A DNA stretch of 64,000 nt. It comes from Marinobacter sp. es.042. GTDB lineage: Bacteria > Pseudomonadota > Gammaproteobacteria > Pseudomonadales > Oleiphilaceae. The stretch lies in the NCBI RefSeq assembly GCF_900188315.1, contig NZ_LT897781.1, positions 3,224,001 through 3,288,000 of the forward strand. Reading direction: 5' to 3'. A program made the translations under genes and the position numbers. Every line of letters starts with the position of its first letter. Positions within the stretch are counted from its first letter, which is position 1. Of the stretch, positions 11,052 through 19,698 are shown piece after piece. The notes beneath the pieces were generated by a model. It did not search any database. It was not told the DNA's origin and saw nothing but the letters and a program-made list of their open reading frames with translations.

Positions 11052-14000
11052 GTTCGGCTACCTCGAGTAGTTCAAGAATTTTCTCAAACTGGAAATCATT
11101 GGTGAGTCTGGTGAGCTCAATCGCAAAGGGTTCGGCCGCCTCGCCGCTGTGTTTCAGGTCATGTAATGCCTCAAGCAGGCCTTTCCGGTGTCCGATCCGG
11201 GCCAGATTGGCCAGAGCCAGGCGATGCTCCATTTTGGGTAAAGGCAAAACGCCATGGTCGGGTGATGGAATAGCCGCCAGAGGATCCGGGCTCTTATCGA
11301 ATCGCCAATTGAGATCCAGCACGCTGGCAATGGTGTCGAGCAACAGGTTCAGCCGAACCGGTTTGATGATGTAGCCATCGTGCAGACGCGGTGAGTCTGC
11401 GGCGTGGTGGCCCTCGTTAGCGTCGGCAGAAACCATCACGACAGGCACGGTGTGTTTGTGCTGTCGTAGCATTGCCAGGACTTCCCAGCCGCTTTGTCCC
11501 GGCATGGACACGTCGAGAAGCACAATGTCAGGGCGCTCCGCCTCAACGGTAGCCAAAACCTGCATAGCATTGCCAAGATCGACGATTTCAAAGCCCAGGG
11601 GCGAGAGCATGGCCCTCATGACCTGGCGGTGGGACATATCGTCATCCACCAGCAGTACTTTTCGCCGCGAACCGTGGTAACCGTAGATGCGTTTGGCCGG
11701 CATTGATATCGAGCGGGGTGTCGACGAATGCAGGCTTGATAGCATCAGACTGACCCGGAAGACACTACCCTGACCCGGTACGCTCTCCAGCGAGATATCG
11801 CCACCCATGATTTCCGTGAGCAGGCGGGTAATGGTCAGACCCAGACCTGTGCCGGCCCGGCTTTGCCCCGGTGTCCGGATACGTTCGAACGGCCGGAAGA
11901 TGCGTTCCACATTCTCAGGGGCTATGCCTTCCCCGGTATCGCGTACGGTGAACTCGGCGACCTGACTGCGATAACGCAGGGTCAGGGAGACGCCGCCCCG
12001 ATCCGTGTATTTAATGGCGTTGGACAGAAGATTGATCAGGATCTGGCGCAGCCGCTTCTCATCGGTGGTGACCATTTCCGGAAGCGGGTTGGGGCAGTGG
12101 TAATCGAAGGCCAGGCCTTTATCTTCTGCCTGCAGGCGGAACATGGTCACCAGTTGCTCCATCAACAGCTCTATTCGAACCTGATCGCGGTGCAGGTCCA
12201 GGCGGCCAGCCTCGATCTTGGAAATATCCAACAGCCCCTCTATCAGATCGGCGAGGTACTCACCGCTGCGGCGAATGACGCCGAGGGCTTCCTTGCGGTG
12301 GGAAGGGATGGTCTCGTCGTTTTCCATCAACTGGGCATAGCCGAGGATGGCATTGAGCGGGGAACGGAGTTCGTGACTGATCCCCGTCAAGTAGCGACTT
12401 TTCGCTCCATTGGCGGCCTCCGCCTGTTCTTTTGCCTGCTGAAGAGCCTGGTCGGTCCGTTCGTGGGCGACGATCTCTTCCATCAGGAGGCGGTTCTGGC
12501 GTCGGGACTCTTCCTCGGCCACTACCCGGCTTTCGTGGGCGAGCACGAACAGCCAGCAGATCACGCCGGTTACGATCACCAGAATGAAGAACACTTTCCA
12601 CAGGGTCACCGACAAGAGAAGGCCTTCAGCGGGTGAAGCGACCGGCGTCTTGAAATAGATCAGGGACAGCAGCAGGCCGGAAAGGCCGTTGATGAGTACC
12701 AGCAGGCTCAGAAAATGCCCGAGCCTTGAGCGCAGACCGGCCAACACCGGTTTTGGCATCAGGCTTCCGAGAAACTGGTTGAGCTGTTCCTGATATCCGG
12801 CCCCCGGTTTGCAGGCGTCTGCGCAACGGGCATCGAGTGAACAGCACAGTGAACAGATGGTGCCGTCATACGCGGGACAATGGGTGAGATCTTCCGGTTC
12901 GAAGTGATGTTCACAAATCGTGCATTGCACGAGCTGATGGTCAGTAGCGATGGGGACGAATGGCCGTGCTGTGTAGAAACGGCCACCGGTTTTCCAGGCG
13001 ATGAGAGGCGCCATGATCAGCGCGACTCCCATGGCGATAAAATGGGAAAGAGCCTCCGGATAAACGCCCAGTATGCCGGTATGGCAGATGATGCCTACTA
13101 CAGAGGCCGTCAGCATGGCACCAACCCCGACCGGGTTGATGTCGTACAGGTGGGCACGTTTGAACTCAATGTGTGCGGGACTGAGCCCCAGTGGTTTGTT
13201 GATCACCAGATCCGCCACCAGCGAACCAACCCAGGCAATGGCGACGATGCCATAGAAACCCAGGGTTTCCTCCAGCGCCCGGTAAACCCCCAGTTCCATC
13301 ACCAGAAGGGCAATGGCGACGTTGAAAAACAGCCAGACAACTCGTCCGGGGTGGCTGTGGGTGAGTCGCGAGAAGAAGTTGGACCAGGCGATGGAGCCGG
13401 CATAGGCATTGGTAACGTTGATTTTGAGCTGGCAAAGAATGACGAAAATACCCGCCATCGCCAGGGAGATCTCGGGCGAATGGGTAATGTAATTGAAGGC
13501 GATCAGATACATCTGGGTGGGATCAGCCGCCTCCGAGGCGGTAACGCCCTGTTTCAGGGCAAGAACCGCAAGAAAGGAGCCCGCCAGGATTTTCAACATG
13601 CCGATCACAATCCAGCCAGGTCCGCCTGCCATAACAGCGGCCCACCAACGCCGCTTTTCCCGGGCATTGCGGGGTTCTGGAATGAAGCGCAAGAAATCCA
13701 CCTGCTCGCCGATCTGGGCAATCAATGAGAAAACCACAGCCGCCGCGGCCCCGAACATAACGATGCTGAAGCCACCGGAATCAACCGGGTTAAGTCCCTC
13801 GAACTGTGTCCAGTCGCTGACTGAAGAGGCGTCCGCGTAAACAATAAAAACAAAGGGCACCAGTTGGAGAAAGATGAAGGCTGGCTGGGTCCAGACCTGG
13901 AACCGGCTGATCGTGGTGATCCCGTGGATTACAAAGGGAATGATCACCACGGAGCAAATCAGGTAGCCAAGGACCAGGGGAATCCCGAACAGCATTTCCA

Positions 14001-14421
14001 GTGCCATGGCCATGATGGCCGCCTCGATGGCGAAGAAGATAAACGTGAATGACGCGTAAATCAGCGAGGTGATGGTGGAACCTATATAGCCAAAGCCGGC
14101 ACCGCGAGTCAGCAGGTCAATGTCGACGCCGTAACGGGCCGCGTAGTAACTGATCGGGATGGCGGTTAGGAAAATCACCAGACTGACGGCCAATATGGCG
14201 GCGACCGCATTGTCGAATCCGTAGTGGAGGGTAATGGAGCCGCCGATGGCTTCCAGCGCCAGAAAGGAGATAGCGCCCAGGGCTGTGTTGCTTACCCGGG
14301 CCGCGGACCAGCGCCGGGCACTCTTGGCGGTAAAGCGAAGCGCATAGTCTTCCAGGGTCTGGTTGGCTACCCACTGGTTGTAGCTGCGCCGAACCCGAAA
14401 AATATTCTGTCTTGCCGCCAT
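11038..14421 (-). CDS. Hybrid histidine kinase fused to an NCS1-type (purine/cytosine permease-like) transporter domain
   Basis: The 1127-residue protein combines a permease and a sensor. Residues about 30-475 are about 12 membrane segments of the NCS1 nucleobase:cation symporter type. Residues 500-537 hold eight cysteines (C500, C503, C515, C523, C526, C527, C533, C537), probably a metal site. Two further membrane segments lie at about 568-590 and 605-628. Then come HisKA (H683 in ISHELRSPLN), the HATPase domain (NLLSNAIKYT, DTGEGIAP, GTGLGL) and a receiver (D970 in IVLLDVSMPG, K1020). It is divergent from the amide/urea importer and overlaps its regulator gene. I infer that it senses an amide, urea or related small nitrogen compound through the permease part, much as CbrA-type kinases carry SLC5-like domains. 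Whether it transports is unknown. Confidence 0.93.
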   Translation of the reverse strand: MAARQNIFRVRRSYNQWVANQTLEDYALRFTAKSARRWSAARVSNTALGAISFLALEAIGGSITLHYGFDNAVAAILAVSLVIFLTAIPISYYAARYGVDIDLLTRGAGFGYIGSTITSLIYASFTFIFFAIEAAIMAMALEMLFGIPLVLGYLICSVVIIPFVIHGITTISRFQVWTQPAFIFLQLVPFVFIVYADASSVSDWTQFEGLNPVDSGGFSIVMFGAAAAVVFSLIAQIGEQVDFLRFIPEPRNAREKRRWWAAVMAGGPGWIVIGMLKILAGSFLAVLALKQGVTASEAADPTQMYLIAFNYITHSPEISLAMAGIFVILCQLKINVTNAYAGSIAWSNFFSRLTHSHPGRVVWLFFNVAIALLVMELGVYRALEETLGFYGIVAIAWVGSLVADLVINKPLGLSPAHIEFKRAHLYDINPVGVGAMLTASVVGIICHTGILGVYPEALSHFIAMGVALIMAPLIAWKTGGRFYTARPFVPIATDHQLVQCTICEHHFEPEDLTHCPAYDGTICSLCCSLDARCADACKPGAGYQEQLNQFLGSLMPKPVLAGLRSRLGHFLSLLVLINGLSGLLLSLIYFKTPVASPAEGLLLSVTLWKVFFILVIVTGVICWLFVLAHESRVVAEEESRRQNRLLMEEIVAHERTDQALQQAKEQAEAANGAKSRYLTGISHELRSPLNAILGYAQLMENDETIPSHRKEALGVIRRSGEYLADLIEGLLDISKIEAGRLDLHRDQVRIELLMEQLVTMFRLQAEDKGLAFDYHCPNPLPEMVTTDEKRLRQILINLLSNAIKYTDRGGVSLTLRYRSQVAEFTVRDTGEGIAPENVERIFRPFERIRTPGQSRAGTGLGLTITRLLTEIMGGDISLESVPGQGSVFRVSLMLSSLHSSTPRSISMPAKRIYGYHGSRRKVLLVDDDMSHRQVMRAMLSPLGFEIVDLGNAMQVLATVEAERPDIVLLDVSMPGQSGWEVLAMLRQHKHTVPVVMVSADANEGHHAADSPRLHDGYIIKPVRLNLLLDTIASVLDLNWRFDKSPDPLAAIPSPDHGVLPLPKMEHRLALANLARIGHRKGLLEALHDLKHSGEAAEPFAIELTRLTNDFQFEKILELLEVAEHEAS

Positions 14422-14584
14422 GACTGCCTTGCCTTTGGTGTTTGATTGCCCCGCGTTAGTGCAGCTTCAAGCTGAAATGCACCGGATGAGAAAGCCGGAA
14501 CAATATCCGTGCCATAGACCGGTGCAGGGATGTTCTTCTTCTGCATGCCTGCGTTTTTAGCCTGTCCTGTTGGTTACAGGAATG

Positions 14585-14640
14585 CGTCAAATGACGTAGC
14601 GCGCTGGGGCGATTGCCGAATGGGCACCTGTACGGGTGCC
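14585..14640 (+). promoter_or_regulatory. Candidate operators in the divergent region ahead of the amide operon
   Basis: The 297 bases between the sensor gene (starting 14421) and urtA (14719) contain two small inverted repeats: CGTCA-AA-TGACG at 14585-14596 and GGCACC-TGTACG-GGTGCC at 14623-14640. They could be binding sites for the LuxR-type regulator. No clear sigma-70 or sigma-54 promoter was seen in this stretch. Confidence 0.4.
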
Positions 14641-14718
14641 GAGCAGAATGATTCTCGTGGGCACTGTGCTTTCGAAGGGAAGCGCGGATCCGGACTTCAA
14701 AAACTGCGAGGAATCACC

Positions 14719-15990
14719 ATGGATACGACAGATCAAGCCGCCAACGGGCGGTCGTTCGGTAAGGGACTGGGGCTGAAAAAGAGCCTGATGACGCTGGCGG
14801 CTTCCGTCATGCTTGCGACGTCGGCACAGGCGGCAGTGCCGGCCACAGCAGAGGTCAACACGACTGGTCTGGCGGTGACGGATGACACCGTTACGGTCGG
14901 CATTCTGCACTCCATCACCGGCACAATGGCGATCAGTGAGATTGGCTCGGTTCAGGCGGAAAAGCTGGCTATTGACCAGATCAACGCCTCCGGTGGTGTC
15001 CTGGGCCGCCAGATTGAATTCGTTCAGGAAGACGGCGCCAGTGACTGGCCGACCTTCGCTGAAAAATCCCGGAAGCTACTGCGCCAGGACAACGTTGCTG
15101 CGATCTTTGGCGCCTGGACCTCGGCTTCCCGCAAGGCCGTTCTCCCGGTTATCGAGCAATACAACGGCATGCTCTATTACCCCACCTTCTACGAGGGTCT
15201 TGAGCAGTCGCCCAACGTGGTCTACACCGGCCAGGAAGCGACCCAGCAGATCCTTGCCAGTATCGACTGGGCCGCAGAAACCAAGGGTGCCAAAAGCTTC
15301 TATCTGCTCGGATCGGACTACATCTGGCCCCGTACTTCGAACAAGATCGCCCGTAAGCACATCGAGGACAAGCTGGGCCTCAAGGTCTCTGGCGAAGAGT
15401 ACTATCCGCTGGGTCACACCCAGTTCAACTCCGTTATCAACAAGATCAAGCTGCGTAAGCCGGACGTGATCTTTGCCTCGGTTGTAGGTGGTTCCAACGT
15501 GGCCTTCTACAAGCAGATGAAAGCGGCCGGTATCGATTTCACCGATGAGAAGCCCCTTCTGCTGACCATCTCCGTGACCGAGGACGAGATCCGCGGTATC
15601 GGCGGTGAGAACGTGGACGGCATCTACGCCTCCATGAAGTATTTCCAGAGCCTCGATAACCCCAACAACAAGGAATTTGTTGCGGCCTTCAAGGAAGCCT
15701 ACGGCGATGACATGGTCATCGGTGACGTGACCCAGGCGGCTTATCTCGGCCCATGGCTGTGGAAAGCGGCGGTTGAAAAAGCCGGCTCATTCGACATCGA
15801 CAAGATCCGTGAAGAGTTCGCAGGCATCGAGTTCACGAAAGCGCCAGAAGGCTACGTGCGCATCCACGAAAACCATCACCTGTGGTCCAAGACCCGTATC
15901 GGCCAGGCTCAACCTGACGGCCAGTACAAGGTTGTCTACGAGACCGAAGAACTGATGGAACCGGACCCGTTCCCGGAAGGCTACCAATAA
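14719..15990 (+). CDS. urtA: Amide/urea ABC transporter, periplasmic substrate-binding protein (UrtA/FmdD-like)
   Basis: The 423-residue binding protein starts at the ATG at 14719, seven bases after GCGAGGA, and has a signal peptide (KKSLMTLAASVMLATSAQA). The mature part shows the UrtA/FmdD-type fold: DTVTVGILHSITGTMAISE, then a segment with FVQEDGASDWPTFAEKSRKL, IFGAWTSASRKAVLPV and LLYYPTFYEG-like MLYYPTFYEG. It captures ligand for the membrane subunits encoded next. UrtA binds urea and FmdD short amides; the amidase and formamidase genes downstream favour amides, but the sequence alone does not settle it. The reading frame is open upstream to 14530, but that part has no start signals. Confidence 0.9.
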   Translation: MDTTDQAANGRSFGKGLGLKKSLMTLAASVMLATSAQAAVPATAEVNTTGLAVTDDTVTVGILHSITGTMAISEIGSVQAEKLAIDQINASGGVLGRQIEFVQEDGASDWPTFAEKSRKLLRQDNVAAIFGAWTSASRKAVLPVIEQYNGMLYYPTFYEGLEQSPNVVYTGQEATQQILASIDWAAETKGAKSFYLLGSDYIWPRTSNKIARKHIEDKLGLKVSGEEYYPLGHTQFNSVINKIKLRKPDVIFASVVGGSNVAFYKQMKAAGIDFTDEKPLLLTISVTEDEIRGIGGENVDGIYASMKYFQSLDNPNNKEFVAAFKEAYGDDMVIGDVTQAAYLGPWLWKAAVEKAGSFDIDKIREEFAGIEFTKAPEGYVRIHENHHLWSKTRIGQAQPDGQYKVVYETEELMEPDPFPEGYQ

Positions 15991-15999
15991 GCCCGGACT

Positions 16000-16021
16000 G
16001 CTGGCGCCCCCGGGCGCCAGC
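16000..16021 (+). terminator. Stable hairpin between urtA and urtB
   Basis: GCTGGCGCC (16000-16008) and GGCGCCAGC (16013-16021) form a perfect 9-bp stem with a CCCG loop and no T-run. Hairpins after the binding-protein gene are common in ABC operons, where they raise binding-protein mRNA relative to permease mRNA. I read it as a processing or stability element, not a full stop. Confidence 0.55.
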
Positions 16022-16089
16022 ATCCGTTGCCTCTGCAACACGAGATTAAGGGTTTGAAGGGTAAGTTGGTCTAAAGGGGAGTAAGGGTC

Positions 16090-17016
16090 ATGTTTGATGG
16101 CTACACCAGCAGTGAATTGATGTCGATATTTGCCATGCAGGGGTTTGCCGGGCTCTCCCTGTTTTCAGTGTTCGTACTGATGGCATTGGGCCTGGCCATC
16201 ATCTTTGGTCAGATGGGGGTGATCAATATGGCCCACGGGGAGTTCATGATCCTCGGCGCCTACACAACCTACCTGACATCCGGTTTTTTCCAGTCCTATC
16301 TGCCGAGCCTGTTCGGAGGCTACTTTTTTGTCGCCATGGTTCTGGCTTTCCTGATTTGTGCTGCCCTGGGGGCATTCGTTGAATGGCTCATGATACGGCG
16401 ACTCTATCACCGACCACTGGATACTCTTCTGGCCACCTGGGGTCTGAGCCTGATCATGCAACAGGCTTACCGATCCATCTTTGGCGCCCGGGAAGTGGGT
16501 GTGGACCTGCCTGACTGGATGATGGGGGCGATCCAGGTGACTGACCTGGTGGAGCTGCCCATCAACGGCTTGTTCGTCATGATCATCGCGCTGTCCATTG
16601 CCGTGGGCGTGTATTTCCTGATGTACCGATCCGGCTATGGCAAGAAAGTGCGGGCGGTGGTTCAGAATCGACCCATGGCTGAAGCCGTTGGCATCAACAG
16701 TGCCGGTATCGACCGAGCCACTTTTGCCCTCGGGTGTGGCATCGCCGGCGTCGCTGGTGCTGCCTTCACCATGATCGGTTCCACCGGTCCGTCCTCTGGT
16801 CAGGCGTATATCGTCGATACCTTCCTGGTGGTGGTGTTTGGCGGAGCCCAGAGCCTGATCGGCACCATTGTGTCCGCCTTCGGCATATCCCAGGCCCAGT
16901 CCACCATGGAGTTCTTCCTCAGTGGTTCCATGGCCAAGGTGCTTACCCTGCTGGTCGTCGTCGGCATCCTGATGCTGCGTCCAGAAGGACTCATGGCCCT
17001 CAAGGTCCGTCGCTAG
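16090..17016 (+). CDS. urtB: Amide/urea ABC transporter permease (UrtB/FmdE-like)
   Basis: This 308-residue inner-membrane permease belongs to the LivH branch of the branched-chain amino acid/urea group. GLAIIFGQMGVINMAHGEFM is the characteristic first loop, and GYGKKVRAVVQNRPMAEAVG is the coupling (EAA-type) region facing the ATPases. About eight to nine membrane spans are apparent. AAAGGGGAG precedes the ATG. It pairs with the next gene to form the channel. Confidence 0.92.
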   Translation: MFDGYTSSELMSIFAMQGFAGLSLFSVFVLMALGLAIIFGQMGVINMAHGEFMILGAYTTYLTSGFFQSYLPSLFGGYFFVAMVLAFLICAALGAFVEWLMIRRLYHRPLDTLLATWGLSLIMQQAYRSIFGAREVGVDLPDWMMGAIQVTDLVELPINGLFVMIIALSIAVGVYFLMYRSGYGKKVRAVVQNRPMAEAVGINSAGIDRATFALGCGIAGVAGAAFTMIGSTGPSSGQAYIVDTFLVVVFGGAQSLIGTIVSAFGISQAQSTMEFFLSGSMAKVLTLLVVVGILMLRPEGLMALKVRR

Positions 17017-17025
17017 GAGATTGTC

Positions 17026-18234
17026 ATGAAGAGTTCATCCCCATTGAAATGGTTTGCCACCCGCGAGGGACTGTATTACGTCGCACTGGCCGTGTTGCTG
17101 GTGGTGCTTTTGCCACTGGCGCTGGACCCATTCCGCCTGAACATGGTGGGCAAGTACCTGACCTACGCCTTTGTCGCCATTGGCCTGGTGATGTGCTGGG
17201 GTAAGGCCGGCATTCTCAGTCTGGGCCAGGGTGTGTTCTTTGGTCTTGGCGGTTACTGCATGGCCATGTTCCTGAAGCTGGAGGCCTCCACGCCGGAGGC
17301 CACCGCCATTCAGTCCACCCCCGGCATCCCGGATTTCATGGACTGGAACCAGCTCACCGAGCTGCCCTGGTTCTGGGAACCGTTCCACAGCTTCTCGTTT
17401 ACCCTGCTGGCGGTGATCGGTGTGCCGGTTCTGCTGGCTTTCGTTATCGGCTTCGCCATGTTTACCCGGCGGGTGGGGGGCGTGTACTTCGCCATCATCA
17501 CCCAGGCCATCGCCGCAATCCTGACCATCCTGATTATCGGACAGCAGGGCTATACCGGCGGCGTGAACGGCATTACCGATCTGCAGACGCTGAACGGCTG
17601 GGACATCCGCACCGATGAAGCCCGGACCATTCTGTACTTTGTCTGTGTCGGCATGCTGTTCCTCTGCCTGTTCGTGGCGCGCCTTGTCCAGAACCGCAAG
17701 CTGGGTCGCATCTTGGTGGCCATGAACGCCCAGGAAAACCGGGTGCGTTTTTCCGGCTATGACGTTGCCGCCTTCAAGATCTTTGTGTTCTGCCTGGCAG
17801 CCGCCTTTGCCGGCGTCGGTGGCGCCATGTTCACCCTGATCGTCGGCTTCATGTCGCCGTCGTTCATCGGCATCGTCGCTTCCATCGAGATGGTCATCTT
17901 CTGTGCCCTGGGTGGCCGGTTGTCCATCCTCGGGGCGGTCTACGGTGCCTTGCTGGTGAATGCCGCCAAGAGTGGCTTCTCGGAATCCTTCCCGGAACTC
18001 TGGCCGTTTGCCATGGGTGCGTTGTTTATCGGTGTCGTACTGGCCTTCCCGAACGGTCTGGCGGGACTTTACCAGACCTACGTCATGCCCCTGGAAGACA
18101 GGATCTTCAAGCGCAACAGGGGTGAAAAGCTGGAGGCCAGGCCCGCGGAAAAAGCCGCAGAGCCAAAGCCGACCGCTGAGAAGACTCCTGATTACGATCC
18201 GATGATCGATTCCTACAGCCCGGAGAAATCGTGA
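17026..18234 (+). CDS. urtC: Amide/urea ABC transporter permease (UrtC/FmdF-like)
   Basis: The 402-residue permease is of the LivM type: GKYLTYAFVAIGLVMCWGKA and GILSLGQGVFFGLGGYCMAM near the start, and GRILVAMNAQENRVRFSGYD as the coupling loop. After the last membrane span there is a charged cytoplasmic tail rich in Lys, Glu and Ala (from about residue 360), which is longer than in LivM. It begins nine bases after urtB and its stop overlaps the next start in ATGA, so the genes are translationally coupled. Confidence 0.92.
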   Translation: MKSSSPLKWFATREGLYYVALAVLLVVLLPLALDPFRLNMVGKYLTYAFVAIGLVMCWGKAGILSLGQGVFFGLGGYCMAMFLKLEASTPEATAIQSTPGIPDFMDWNQLTELPWFWEPFHSFSFTLLAVIGVPVLLAFVIGFAMFTRRVGGVYFAIITQAIAAILTILIIGQQGYTGGVNGITDLQTLNGWDIRTDEARTILYFVCVGMLFLCLFVARLVQNRKLGRILVAMNAQENRVRFSGYDVAAFKIFVFCLAAAFAGVGGAMFTLIVGFMSPSFIGIVASIEMVIFCALGGRLSILGAVYGALLVNAAKSGFSESFPELWPFAMGALFIGVVLAFPNGLAGLYQTYVMPLEDRIFKRNRGEKLEARPAEKAAEPKPTAEKTPDYDPMIDSYSPEKS

Positions 18235-18992
18235 TGAGTGCAGCCAAAAGCAAAAGTGGGGATTTCCTGCTGGCGGTCGAAGGCCTGACCGTGTCATTCG
18301 ATGGTTTCAAGGCCGTGGATGATCTGTCCTTCTACCTGGATCCCAAGGAAATCCGGGTCATCATCGGCCCCAATGGTGCCGGTAAAACCACGGTTCTGGA
18401 CCTGATCTGCGGCAAGACCAAGGCCACGTCCGGCTCCATCAAGTTTGACGGTAAGGAGCTTACCAAGCTCAAGGAGCACCAGATTGTTCACTCGGGTGTG
18501 GGCCGGAAGTTCCAGACCCCGTCAGTGTTCGAGGACCTGACCGTCTTTGAAAACCTTGAGGTGTCCTACCCAAAGGGACACAGCGTGATGGGCGCCCTGG
18601 GATTCAAGCGCGACGCGGAGGTCATCAAGGCTGTGGAGGAAGTGGCTGAAACCATCTTCCTGACCGAGGCACTGAATGAGCCGGCTGCTTCGTTGAGCCA
18701 TGGCCAGAAGCAGTGGCTGGAGATCGGCATGCTGCTGATCCAGAAACCGGACCTGCTAATGCTGGATGAGCCGGTGGCTGGGATGTCCGTTACCGAGCGC
18801 AAGAAAACCGCCGAGCTGCTGAGGGTGATTACCAGGGACCACACGGTGCTGGTGATCGAGCACGACATGCAGTTTGTCGGTGATATCGCTGACCGGGTCA
18901 CGGTTATGCATCAGGGCAAAGTTCTTTCCGAGGGGTCCATCGAGCACGTGAAATCGGACCCGAAAGTCATCGAAGTCTACCTGGGGCACTGA
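18231..18992 (+). CDS. urtD: Amide/urea ABC transporter ATP-binding protein (UrtD-like)
   Basis: The 253-residue ATPase has Walker A GPNGAGKTT, the signature LSHGQKQWLEIG, Walker B LLMLDEPVAGM and the switch histidine in VIEHDMQFV. It belongs to the LivG branch and powers uptake with UrtE. LSHGQ in place of the usual LSGGQ is the form typical of UrtD. It overlaps urtC by four bases and ends two bases before urtE. Confidence 0.93.
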   Translation: MMSAAKSKSGDFLLAVEGLTVSFDGFKAVDDLSFYLDPKEIRVIIGPNGAGKTTVLDLICGKTKATSGSIKFDGKELTKLKEHQIVHSGVGRKFQTPSVFEDLTVFENLEVSYPKGHSVMGALGFKRDAEVIKAVEEVAETIFLTEALNEPAASLSHGQKQWLEIGMLLIQKPDLLMLDEPVAGMSVTERKKTAELLRVITRDHTVLVIEHDMQFVGDIADRVTVMHQGKVLSEGSIEHVKSDPKVIEVYLGH

Positions 18993-18994
18993 TC

Positions 18995-19684
18995 ATGCTG
19001 AGCATCAAACATCATTCGGTGGCCTATGGCCAAAGCACCATCATCGATGACCTCAACCTCGACGTGGCGAAGAACGAAATTGTCGCCGTGGTGGGGCGTA
19101 ACGGCATGGGCAAGACCACGCTGATGAAATCCCTGGTGGGCATGACCCCCACGCGAGGCGGTGAGGTCAGCCTGGATGGGAACGACCTTTCCGGCCTGAA
19201 GAGCTTCCAGCGTGTGCGCGCCGGAATCGGTTTCGTACCGCAGGGGCGGATGATCTTTCCGACCCTGACCGTACGGGAGAATATCGAGACCGGGCTTGCC
19301 GCCGTGGGTGAGAAGAAGGTACCCGAGGACCTCTACGAGATGTTCCCGGTACTGAAGGAAATGCAGAACCGGCGTGGTGGCAACCTTTCCGGCGGCCAGC
19401 AACAACAGCTGGCTATTGCACGGGCACTGGCCACCCGGCCCAAAGTGCTGCTGCTTGATGAGCCCACGGAAGGTATCCAGCCCAACATTATCAAGGAGAT
19501 TGCGCAGACCCTTCGGCGTATCCGGGATGAGCGGGGCCTGTCGATTGTGGTGTCGGAGCAGGTTTTGAGCTTCGTGATGGATGCGGCAGACCGGATCCTG
19601 GTGATTGAAAAGGGCGCGATTGTGCACGAAGAGAGCCGGGAAGAAGCGGATCAGGACAAGATTGCAAGCTATCTGGCGGTTTAA
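18995..19684 (+). CDS. urtE: Amide/urea ABC transporter ATP-binding protein (UrtE-like)
   Basis: The 229-residue LivF-type ATPase has Walker [10 protein letters not shown], the signature [12 protein letters not shown], Walker [12 protein letters not shown] and the segment [18 protein letters not shown]. The QQQQ after the signature motif and EGIQP after Walker B are typical of UrtE. It is the last importer subunit and is followed 14 bases later by the amidase gene, tying uptake directly to hydrolysis. Confidence 0.93.
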   Translation: MLSIKHHSVAYGQSTIIDDLNLDVAKNEIVAVVGRNGMGKTTLMKSLVGMTPTRGGEVSLDGNDLSGLKSFQRVRAGIGFVPQGRMIFPTLTVRENIETGLAAVGEKKVPEDLYEMFPVLKEMQNRRGGNLSGGQQQQLAIARALATRPKVLLLDEPTEGIQPNIIKEIAQTLRRIRDERGLSIVVSEQVLSFVMDAADRILVIEKGAIVHEESREEADQDKIASYLAV

Positions 19685-19698
19685 CGAGGAGCAGATCG

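Noticed and set aside
14530..14718. 5' extension of the urtA frame
   Set aside because: Codes a low-quality sequence over the operator region; GCGAGGA and the signal peptide favour 14719.
17035..18297. Minus-strand open frame of 420 codons antisense to the second permease gene
   Set aside because: Composition is His/Gln/Asp-rich without domain or membrane pattern; the plus strand encodes a clear LivM-type permease in the same place.
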